From Leptasterias polaris (taxonomy: Eukaryota > Echinodermata > Asteroidea > Forcipulatida > Asteriidae), in NCBI GenBank assembly GCA_037783415.1, contig JAZGTN010000025.1, positions 4,588,001 to 4,652,000 on the forward strand: a DNA stretch of 64,000 nucleotides, given 5' to 3'. Below the pieces are notes generated by a model. It did no database searches. It was not told the origin of the DNA and saw only the letters and a program-made list of their open reading frames with translations. The translations under genes were made by a program, and so were the position numbers. This document shows positions 1-12,000 of this stretch, piece after piece; the stretch's first letter is position 1; each line of letters opens with the position of its first letter.

Positions 1-31
1 CTAGTTGTGGTTTGTGTAGTCGTCGAGACTT
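1..31 (-). CDS. Linker A exon, cut by the window edge
   Basis: The first 31 bases match the 5' (acceptor-side) part of the linker A exon of other units. The acceptor AG on the minus strand is at 32-33. It belongs to the unit left of the window and follows U1's D2C exon in the transcript. Confidence 0.85.
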
Positions 32-3000
32 CTAAAATGGCAAAAAATATTTTAGGTTAATTAAATCCATCTGAGGTGATGATCAAGGTTAACCAACTTT
101 TATTGAGTGATCTGAAATCATGAAACACAGAAGCACCCAAAAAATTAACTGTTTGCTGAAACCGAGTTTTAATGAGCGAAAAAAACGTTCATTCGTTGGG
201 ACAAGGAAAAGATTACCTTCAGCACATCCCAAGACGGTTAACTCAATAGTTGCTCCACTCACACCTAGGACATCAATGAAGTTGACCTGGAGTTCCTTTA
301 TACCTTGTAGTAATGGTTCGTCGATGGAAAATATCTTCACTTCTGATTGAATGGCCTCAATAGAAAGGGTAAACTGTGAACAGGACAATGAAGGTATTTG
401 CTTTACTACAAAATACTAATCAATGACCGCATTTTATAAAATAAAATATAAAACAAGTAAAACATGTGTATTAGTATTTAAGTGCTCTCGCTCACCTCCC
501 CGTTTGAATCATCGGTCACTACTTGCTTGAAATCTGTGTCGTCTACTTTCTTAACAAACACTGTGAACGTGATCTTGACTGACTGAGGTGCAGTTGAACC
601 AGCCTTTGGTGTGGTCTTTCCTTCTGATTGCCCGGCAGTGACACTTGATGTGGTTTTCTTCAAAGTAATAATAACTCCACGAAGATTGATACTGTTTGTG
701 AACTCTCGCTCTAAGACTGCACTTCTGCCAACAGCCTGCTCAATTGGTAACTTGGAAAATGTTAGCAAGTGTGTGTCATTGGCATTGACGAGATCTCCTC
801 TTGTCTTGTCTTTTGACTCTACACCATTTTCGCTATCCATATTTTGAAGACAGTACCCTGAAAAGACAGAAATGTGTGATAAATACACCAGACGGATTGA
901 TCAGAGGAAAGGTTGTTGCTATAGTCGATTTTACTTCTCGTAACCTAAATAATGTAAGTCTTACCTTTTGTGGTTGAAAGCTGAGATGTTGTTGAGGTTG
1001 TTGTTTGTTCTGTGCTTGTCTGAGTTGGTGTTGTAACTGCCATGGTGCTTGTGGATTCTTCGGTTGTGGTCGTTGGTGTTGTCACCGAGACTGTTGTAGT
1101 TGCTAACTGAGTTGTGGTAAATTCTACGACCAAAATAAGGACAAAATTGGTATCAGAATACTTTTTAATACTTGGAAAATAAAAGGGTCTGAAGACAATT
1201 CCTGTCAAAGCGTTGCGTATAGGTATCGAGCATTTGTTTTATAAATGAATGTCTCAGGTTCGAGAGACTGAAATACTGTTTTCCTGCTACTACCAGCTTA
1301 CCTTCTGCACAGCCCAAAACATGTAGTTCTAAAGTAGCAGAATCAACACCGGTGACCTGTAGGACAGACACACGGAATGCCAAAACCCCTTTAAGGGTTC
1401 CATCTGCACTCTTCAGGAGCATCTGCGATGGTTGCTTACTGACTGGTGTGAATGTGATCACCTGAGAGGAAAGAATAGTTAAACAAATTCAGAAAGTCCT
1501 CCTCACCCTTTGTGCACACATTTTTTAACAAACTGTTAGAAACTTGACTCTGATAATAAAGGTGTAAAAGTATTTCTAATTTCTCACCTGGGCTTCTTGC
1601 GTGCCTTCTAGCAACAGGGGCTTAAAGTCAATGTCTGTTTCTTTCTTGGTGAAGAATTTAAGGGTCACAGACACAGGTTCATCAGTTCCAGTCGTAGATG
1701 GTGTCGAAGATGATGATGATGAGATAAGCCGTATGCTGATTGCTCTGATAAAGGCAGTTCGTGTTAATTTTCCGTCAACACTGGGCAGATCATTGTCTCC
1801 TTCAACGAGAGGCAAGTAGTCCAACTTGATGTAAGTTGTGTCATTTTCTACTTGTATAGTAATTAGATCTGAGGTAGACTGTAAGCTTTCCTGAAGGCCT
1901 GCTTCACCATCCATATTCTCCAAACAGTAACCTGCAGATAAATACGTTATTAATGGTATCAAATTTGTAACGTATGTCGGTGCAAAAACCTAAAGTTTTA
2001 AGGCTAGTCTGATTATCAGTTAACCTAAATTACCTGGAGTTGTTGGTAGCTGAGGAGTTGTGGTGCTAACGGTTGTGCTAGTTGTGGTTTGTGTAGTCGT
2101 CGAGACTTCTAAAATGGCAAAAAATATTTTAGGTTAATTAAATCCATCTGAGGTGATGATCAAGGTTAACCAACTTTTATTGAGTGATCTGAAATCATGA
2201 AACACAGAAGCACCAAAAAAATTAACTGTTTGCTGAAACCGAGTTTTAATGAGCGAAAAAAAAACGTTCATTCGTTGGGAAAAGGAAAAGATTACCTTCA
2301 GCACATCCCAAGACGGTTAACTCAATAGTTGCTCCACTCACACCTAGGACATCAATGAAGTTGACCTGGAGTTCCTTTATACCTTGTAGTAATGGTTCGT
2401 CGATGGAAAATATCTTCACTTCTGATTGAATGGCCTCAATAGAAAGGGTAAACTGTGAACAGGACAATGAAGGTATTTGCTTTACTACAAAATACTAATC
2501 AATGACCGCATTTTATAAAATAAAATATAAAACAAGTAAAACATGTGTATTAGTATTTAAGTGCTCTCGCTCACCTCCCCGTTTGAATCATCGGTCACTA
2601 CTTGCTTGAAATCTGTGTCGTCTACTTTCTTAACAAACACTGTGAACGTGATCTTGACTGACTGAGGTGCAGTTGAACCAGCCTTTGGTGTGGTCTTTCC
2701 TTCTGATTGCCCGGCAGTGACACTTGATGTGGTTTTCTTCAAAGTAATAATAACTCCACGAAGATTGATACTGTTTGTGAACTCTCGCTCTAAGACTGCA
2801 CTTCTGCCAACAGCCTGCTCAATTGGTAACTTGGAAAATGTTAGCAAGTGTGTGTCATTGGCATTGACGAGATCTCCTCTTGTCTTGTCTTTTGACTCTA
2901 CACCATTTTCGCTATCCATATTTTGAAGACAGTACCCTGAAAAGACAGAAATGTGTGATAAATACACCAGACGGATTGATCAGAGGAAAGGTTGTTGCTA

Positions 3001-6000
3001 TAGTCGATTTTACTTCTCGTAACCTAAATAATGTAAGTCTTACCTTTTGTGGTTGAAAGCTGAGATGTTGTTGAGGTTGTTGTTTGTTCTGTGCTTGTCT
3101 GAGTTGGTGTTGTAACTGCCATGGTGCTTGTGGATTCTTCGGTTGTGGTCGTTGGTGTTGTCACCGAGACTGTTGTAGTTGCTAACTGAGTTGTGGTAAA
3201 TTCTACGACCAAAATAAGGACAAAATTGGTATCAGAATACTTTTTAATACTTGGAAAATAAAAGGGTCTGAAGACAATTCCTGTCAAAGCGTTGCGTATA
3301 GGTATCGAGCATTTGTTTTATAAATGAATGTCTCAGGTTCGAGAGACTGAAATACTGTTTTCCTGCTACTACCAGCTTACCTTCTGCACAGCCCAAAACA
3401 TGTAGTTCTAAAGTAGCAGAATCAACACCGGTGACCTGTAGGACAGACACACGGAATGCCAAAACCCCTTTAAGGGTTCCATCTGCACTCTTCAGGAGCA
3501 TCTGCGATGGTTGCTTACTGACTGGTGTGAATGTGATCACCTGAGAGGAAAGAATAGTTAAACAAATTCAGAAAGTCCTCCTAACCCTTTGTGCACACAT
3601 TTTTTAACAAACTGTTAGAAACTTGACTCTGATAATAATGGTGTAAAAGTATTTCTAATTTCTCACCTGGGCTTCTTGCGTGCCTTCTAGCAACAGGGGC
3701 TTAAAGTCAATGTCTGTTTCTTTCTTGGTGAAGAATTTAAGTGTCACAGACACAGGTTCCTCAGTTTCAGTCGTAGATGGTGATGATGAGATAAGCCGTA
3801 TGCTGATTGCTCTGATAAAGGCAGTTCGTGTTAATTTTCCGTCAACACTGGGCAGATCATTGTCTCCTTCAACGAGAGGCAAGTAGTCCAACTTGATGTA
3901 AGTTGTGTCATTTTCTACTTGTATAGTAATTAGATCTGAGGTAGACTGTAAGCTTTCCTGAAGGCCTGCTTCACCATCCATATTCTCCAAACAGTAACCT
4001 GCAGATAAATACGTTATTAATGGTATCAAATTTGTAACGTATGTCGGTGCAAAAACCTAAAGTTTTAAGGCTAGTCTGATTATCAGTTAACCTAAATTAC
4101 CTGGAGTTGTTGGTAGCTGAGGAGTTGTGGTGCTAACGGTTGTGCTAGTTGTGGTTTGTGTAGTCGTCGAGACTTCTAAAATGGCAAAAAATATTTTAGG
4201 TTAATTAAATCCATCTGAGGTGATGATCAAGGTTAACCAACTTTTATTGAGTGATCTGAAATCATGAAACACAGAAGCACCAAAAAAATTAACTGTTTGC
4301 TGAAACCGAGTTTTAATGAGCGAAAAAAAAACGTTCATTCGTTGGGAAAAGGAAAAGATTACCTTCAGCACATCCCAAGACGGTTAACTCAATAGTTGCT
4401 CCACTCACACCTAGGACATCAATGAAGTTGACCTGGAGTTCCTTTATACCTTGTAGTAATGGTTCGTCGATGGAAAATATCTTCACTTCTGATTGAATGG
4501 CCTCAATAGAAAGGGTAAACTGTGAACAGGACAATGAAGGTATTTGCTTTACTACAAAATACTAATCAATGACCGCATTTTATAAAATAAAATATAAAAC
4601 AAGTAAAACATGTGTATTAGTATTTAAGTGCTCTCGCTCACCTCCCCGTTTGAATCATCGGTCACTACTTGCTTGAAATCTGTGTCGTCTACTTTCTTAA
4701 CAAACACTGTGAACGTGATCTTGACTGACTGAGGTGCAGTTGAACCAGCCTTTGGTGTGGTCTCGGCAGTGACACTTGATGTGGTTTTCTTCAAAGTAAT
4801 AAGAACTCCACGAAGATTGATACTGTTTGTGAACTCTCGCTCTAAGACTGCACTTCTGCCAACAGCCTGCTCAATTGGTAACTTGGAAAATGTTAGCAAG
4901 TGTGTGTCATTGGCATTGACGAGATCTCCTCTTGTCTTGTCTTTTGACTCTACACCATTTTCGCTATCCATATTTTGAAGACAGTACCCTGAAAAGACAG
5001 AAATGTGTGATAAATACACCAGACGGATTGATCAGAGGAAAGGTTGTTGCTATAGTCGATTTTACTTCTCGTAACCTAAATAATGTAAGTCTTACCTTTT
5101 GTGGTTGAAAGCTGAGATGTTGTTGAGGTTGTTGTTTGTTCTGTGCTTGTCTGAGTTGGTGTTGTAACTGCCATGGTGCTTGTGGATTCTTCGGTTGTGG
5201 TCGTTGGTGTTGTCACCGAGACTGTTGTAGTTGCTAACTGAGTTGTGGTAAATTCTACGACCAAAATAAGGACAAAATTGGTATCAGAATACTTTTTAAT
5301 ACTTGGAAAATAAAAGGGTCTGAAGACAATTCCTGTCAAAGCGTTGCGTATAGGTATCGAGCATTTGTTTTATAAATGAATGTCTCAGGTTCGAGAGACT
5401 GAAATACTGTTTTCCTGCTACTACCAGCTTACCTTCTGCACAGCCCAAAACATGTAGTTCTAAAGTAGCAGAATCAACACCGGTGACCTGTAGGACAGAC
5501 ACACGGAATGCCAAAACCCCTTTAAGGGTTCCATCTGCACTCTTCAGGAGCATCTGCGATGGTTGCTTACTGACTGGTATGAATGTGATCACCTGAGAGG
5601 AAAGAATAGTTAAACAAATTCAGAAAGTCCTCCTAACCCTTTGTGCACACATTTTTTAACAAACTGTTAGAAACTTGACTCTGATAATAAAGGTGTAAAA
5701 GTATTTCTAATTTCTCACCTGGGCTTCTTGCGTGCCTTCTAGCAACAGGGGCTTAAAGTCAATGTCTGTTTCTTTCTTGGTGAAGAATTTAAGTGTCACA
5801 GACACAGGTTCCTCAGTTTCAGTCGTAGATGGTGATGATGAGATAAGCCGTATGCTGATTGCTCTGATAAAGGCAGTTCGTGTTAATTTTCCGTCAACAC
5901 TGGGCAGATCATTGTCTCCTTCAACGAGAGGCAAGTAGTCCAACTTGATGTAAGTTGTGCCATTTTCTACTTGTATAGTAATTAGATCTGAGGTAGACTG

Positions 6001-9000
6001 TAAGCTTTCCTGAAGGCCTGCTTCACCATCCATATTCTCCAAACAGTAACCTGCAGATAAATACGTTATTAATGGTATCAAATTTGTAACGTATGTCGGT
6101 GCAAAAACCTAAAGTTTTAAGGCTAGTCTGATTATCAGTTAACCTAAATTACCTGGAGTTGTTGGTAGCTGAGGAGTTGTGGTGCTAACGGTTGTGCTAG
6201 TTGTGGTTTGTGTAGTCGTCGAGACTTCTAAAATGGCAAAAAATATTTTAGGTTAATTAAATCCATCTGAGGTGATGATCAAGGTTAACCAACTTTTATT
6301 GAGTGATCTGAAATCATGAAACACAGAAGCACCCAAAAAATTAACTGTTTGCTGAAACCGAGTTTTAATGAGCGAAAAAAAAAGTTCATTCGTTGGGAAA
6401 AGGAAAAGATTACCTTCAGCACATCCCAAGACGGTTAACTCAATAGTTGCTCCACTCACACCTAGGACATCAATGAAGTTGACCTGGAGTTCCTTTATAC
6501 CTTGTAGTAATGGTTCGTCGATGGAAAATATCTTCACTTCTGATTGAATGGCCTCAATAGAAAGGGTAAACTGTGAACAGGACAATGAAGGTATTTGCTT
6601 TACTACAAAATACTAATCAATGACCGCATTTTATAAAATAAAATATAAAACAAGTAAAACATGTGTATTAGTATTTAAGTGCTCTCGCTCACCTCCCCGT
6701 TTGAATCATCGGTCACTACTTGCTTGAAATCTGTGTCGTCTACTTTCTTAACAAACACTGTGAACGTGATCTTGACTGACTGAGGTGCAGTTGAACCAGC
6801 CTTTGGTGTGGTCTTTCCTTCTGATTGCCCGGCAGTGACACTTGATGTGGTTTTCTTCAAAGTAATAAGAACTCCACGAAGATTGATACTGTTTGTGAAC
6901 TCTCGCTCTAAGACTGCACTTCTGCCAACAGCCTGCTCAATTGGTAACTTGGAAAATGTTAGCAAGTGTGTGTCATTGGCATTGACGAGATCTCCTCTTG
7001 TCTTGTCTTTTGACTCTACACCATTTTCGCTATCCATATTTTGAAGACAGTACCCTGAAAAGACAGAAATGTGTGATAAATACACCAGACGGATTGATCA
7101 GAGGAAAGGTTGTTGCTATAGTCGATTTTACTTCTCGTAACCTAAATAATGTAAGTCTTACCTTTTGTGGTTGAAAGCTGAGATGTTGTTGAGGTTGTTG
7201 TTTGTTCTGTGCTTGTCTGAGTTGGTGTTGTAACTGCCATGGTGCTTGTGGATTCTTCGGTTGTGGTCGTTGGTGTTGTCACCGAGACTGTTGTAGTTGC
7301 TAACTGAGTTGTGGTAAATTCTACGACCAAAATAAGGACAAAATTGGTATCAGAATACTTTTTAATACTTGGAAAATAAAAGGGTCTGAAGACAATTCCT
7401 GTCAAAGCGTTGCGTATAGGTATCGAGCATTTGTTTTATAAATGAATGTCTCAGGTTCGAGAGACTGAAATACTGTTTTCCTGCTACTACCAGCTTACCT
7501 TCTGCACAGCCCAAAACATGTAGTTCTAAAGTAGCAGAATCAACACCGGTGACCTGTAGGACAGACACACGGAATGCCAAAACCCCTTTAAGGGTTCCAT
7601 CTGCACTCTTCAGGAGCATCTGCGATGGTTGCTTACTGACTGGTGTGAATGTGATCACCTGAGAGGAAAGAATAGTTAAACAAATTCAGAAAGTCCTCCT
7701 AACCCTTTGTGCACACATTTTTTAACAAACTGTTAGAAACTTGACTCTGATAATAAAGGTGTAAAAGTATTTCTAATTTCTCACCTGGGCTTCTTGCGTG
7801 CCTTCTAGCAACAGGGGCTTAAAGTCAATGTCTGTTTCTTTCTTGGTGAAGAATTTAAGTGTCACAGACACAGGTTCCTCAGTTTCAGTCGTAGATGGTG
7901 ATGATGAGATAAGCCGTATGCTGATTGCTCTGATAAAGGCAGTTCGTGTTAATTTTCCGTCAACACTGGGCAGATCATTGTCTCCTTCAACGAGAGGCAA
8001 GTAGTCCAACTTGATGTAAGTTGTGCCATTTTCTACTTGTATAGTAATTAGATCTGAGGTAGACTGTAAGCTTTCCTGAAGGCCTGCTTCACCATCCATA
8101 TTCTCCAAACAGTAACCTGCAGATAAATACGTTATTAATGGTATCAAATTTGTAACGTATGTCGGTGCAAAAACCTAAAGTTTTAAGGCTAGTCTGATTA
8201 TCAGTTAACCTAAATTACCTGGAGTTGTTGGTAGCTGAGGAGTTGTGGTGCTAACGGTTGTGCTAGTTGTGGTTTGTGTAGTCGTCGAGACTTCTAAAAT
8301 GGCAAAAAATATTTTAGGTTAATTAAATCCATCTGAGGTGATGATCAAGGTTAACCAACTTTTATTGAGTGATCTGAAATCATGAAACACAGAAGCACCC
8401 CAAAAATTAACTGTTTGCTGAAACCGAGTTTTAATGAGCGAAAAAAAAACGTTCATTCGTTGGGAAAAGGAAAAGATTACCTTCAGCACATCCCAAGACG
8501 GTTAACTCAATAGTTGCTCCACTCACACCTAGGACATCAATGAAGTTGACCTGGAGTTCCTTTATACCTTGTAGTAATGGTTCGTCGATGGAAAATATCT
8601 TCACTTCTGATTGAATGGCCTCAATAGAAAGGGTAAACTGTGAACAGGACAATGAAGGTATTTGCTTTACTACAAAATACTAATCAATGACCGCATTTTA
8701 TAAAATAAAATATAAAACAAGTAAAACATGTGTATTAGTATTTAAGTGCTCTCGCTCACCTCCCCGTTTGAATCATCGGTCACTACTTGCTTGAAATCTG
8801 TGTCGTCTACTTTCTTAACAAACACTGTGAACGTGATCTTGACTGACTGAGGTGCAGTTGAACCAGCCTTTGGTGTGGTCTTTCCTTCTGATTGCCCGGC
8901 AGTGACACTTGATGTGGTTTTCTTCAAAGTAATAAGAACTCCACGAAGATTGATACTGTTTGTGAACTCTCGCTCTAAGACTGCACTTCTGCCAACAGCC

Positions 9001-12000
9001 TGCTCAATTGGTAACTTGGAAAATGTTAGCAAGTGTGTGTCATTGGCATTGACGAGATCTCCTCTTGTCTTGTCTTTTGACTCTACACCATTTTCGCTAT
9101 CCATATTTTGAAGACAGTACCCTGAAAAGACAGAAATGTGTGATAAATACACCAGACGGATTGATCAGAGGAAAGGTTGTTGCTATAGTCGATTTTACTT
9201 CTCGTAACCTAAATAATGTAAGTCTTACCTTTTGTGGTTGAAAGCTGAGATGTTGTTGAGGTTGTTGTTTGTTCTGTGCTTGTCTGAGTTGGTGTTGTAA
9301 CTGCCATGGTGCTTGTGGATTCTTCGGTTGTGGTCGTTGGTGTTGTCACCGAGACTGTTGTAGTTGCTAACTGAGTTGTGGTAAATTCTACGACCAAAAT
9401 AAGGACAAAATTGGTATCAGAATACTTTTTAATACTTGGAAAATAAAAGGGTCTGAAGACAATTCCTGTCAAAGCGTTGCGTATAGGTATCGAGCATTTG
9501 TTTTATAAATGAATGTCTCAGGTTCGAGAGACTGAAATACTGTTTTCCTGCTACTACCAGCTTACCTTCTGCACAGCCCAAAACATGTAGTTCTAAAGTA
9601 GCAGAATCAACACCGGTGACCTGTAGGACAGACACACGGAATGCCAAAACCCCTTTAAGGGTTCCATCTGCACTCTTCAGGAGCATCTGCGATGGTTGCT
9701 TACTGACTGGTGTGAATGTGATCACCTGAGAGGAAAGAATAGTTAAACAAATTCAGAAAGTCCTCCTAACCCTTTGTGCACACATTTTTTAACAAACTGT
9801 TAGAAACTTGACTCTGATAATAAAGGTGTAAAAGTATTTCTAATTTCTCACCTGGGCTTCTTGCGTGCCTTCTAGCAACAGGGGCTTAAAGTCAATGTCT
9901 GTTTCTTTCTTGGTGAAGAATTTAAGTGTCACAGACACAGGTTCCTCAGTTTCAGTCGTAGATGGTGATGATGAGATAAGCCGTATGCTGATTGCTCTGA
10001 TAAAGGCAGTTCGTGTTAATTTTCCGTCAACACTGGGCAGATCATTGTCTCCTTCAACGAGAGGCAAGTAGTCCAACTTGATGTAAGTTGTGCCATTTTC
10101 TACTTGTATAGTAATTAGATCTGAGGTAGACTGTAAGCTTTCCTGAAGGCCTGCTTCACCATCCATATTCTCCAAACAGTAACCTGCAGATAAATACGTT
10201 ATTAATGGTATCAAATTTGTAACGTATGTCGGTGCAAAAACCTAAAGTTTTAAGGCTAGTCTGATTATCAGTTAACCTAAATTACCTGGAGTTGTTGGTA
10301 GCTGAGGAGTTGTGGTGCTAACGGTTGTGCTAGTTGTGGTTTGTGTAGTCGTCGAGACTTCTAAAATGGCAAAAAATATTTTAGGTTAATTAAATCCATC
10401 TGAGGTGATGATCAAGGTTAACCAACTTTTATTGAGTGATCTGAAATCATGAAACACAGAAGCACCCCAAAAATTAACTGTTTGCTGAAACCGAGTTTTA
10501 ATGAGCGAAAAAAAAACGTTCATTCGTTGGGAAAAGGAAAAGATTACCTTCAGCACATCCCAAGACGGTTAACTCAATAGTTGCTCCACTCACACCTAGG
10601 ACATCAATGAAGTTGACCTGGAGTTCCTTTATACCTTGTAGTAATGGTTCGTCGATGGAAAATATCTTCACTTCTGATTGAATGGCCTCAATAGAAAGGG
10701 TAAACTGTGAACAGGACAATGAAGGTATTTGCTTTACTACAAAATACTAATCAATGACCGCATTTTATAAAATAAAATATAAAACAAGTAAAACATGTGT
10801 ATTAGTATTTAAGTGCTCTCGCTCACCTCCCCGTTTGAATCATCGGTCACTACTTGCTTGAAATCTGTGTCGTCTACTTTCTTAACAAACACTGTGAACG
10901 TGATCTTGACTGACTGAGGTGCAGTTGAACCAGCCTTTGGTGTGGTCTTTCCTTCTGATTGCCCGGCAGTGACACTTGATGTGGTTTTCTTCAAAGTAAT
11001 AAGAACTCCACGAAGATTGATACTGTTTGTGAACTCTCGCTCTAAGACTGCACTTCTGCCAACAGCCTGCTCAATTGGTAACTTGGAAAATGTTAGCAAG
11101 TGTGTGTCATTGGCATTGACGAGATCTCCTCTTGTCTTGTCTTTTGACTCTACACCATTTTCGCTATCCATATTTTGAAGACAGTACCCTGAAAAGACAG
11201 AAATGTGTGATAAATACACCAGACGGATTGATCAGAGGAAAGGTTGTTGCTATAGTCGATTTTACTTCTCGTAACCTAAATAATGTAAGTCTTACCTTTT
11301 GTGGTTGAAAGCTGAGATGTTGTTGAGGTTGTTGTTTGTTCTGTGCTTGTCTGAGTTGGTGTTGTAACTGCCATGGTGCTTGTGGATTCTTCGGTTGTGG
11401 TCGTTGGTGTTGTCACCGAGACTGTTGTAGTTGCTAACTGAGTTGTGGTAAATTCTACGACCAAAATAAGGACAAAATTGGTATCAGAATACTTTTTAAT
11501 ACTTGGAAAATAAAAGGGTCTGAAGACAATTCCTGTCAAAGCGTTGCGTATAGGTATCGAGCATTTGTTTTATAAATGAATGTCTCAGGTTCGAGAGACT
11601 GAAATACTGTTTTCCTGCTACTACCAGCTTACCTTCTGCACAGCCCAAAACATGTAGTTCTAAAGTAGCAGAATCAACACCGGTGACCTGTAGGACAGAC
11701 ACACGGAATGCCAAAACCCCTTTAAGGGTTCCATCTGCACTCTTCAGGAGCATCTGCGATGGTTGCTTACTGACTGGTGTGAATGTGATCACCTGAGAGG
11801 AAAGAATAGTTAAACAAATTCAGAAAGTCCTCCTAACCCTTTGTGCACACATTTTTTAACAAACTGTTAGAAACTTGACTCTGATAATAAAGGTGTAAAA
11901 GTATTTCTAATTTCTCACCTGGGCTTCTTGCGTGCCTTCTAGCAACAGGGGCTTAAAGTCAATGTCTGTTTCTTTCTTGGTGAAGAATTTAAGTGTCACA

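Noticed and set aside
611..847. A 78-codon + strand open frame recurring in every unit, antisense to D2N
   Set aside because: It is the shadow of the D2N exon; its repeated presence follows from unit identity, and it has no splice or domain logic of its own.
945..1208. Linker B exon extended leftward and rightward to the full open frame, including the FPSIKKYSDTN segment
   Set aside because: That segment lies upstream of the cgtag acceptor in the intron; using the acceptor gives a clean phase-1 join from VLGCAE to EFTTT.
1601..1819. A recurrent + strand open frame antisense to D1N
   Set aside because: It changes length and content with the Ser-loop difference of D1N and shows no independent coding signs.
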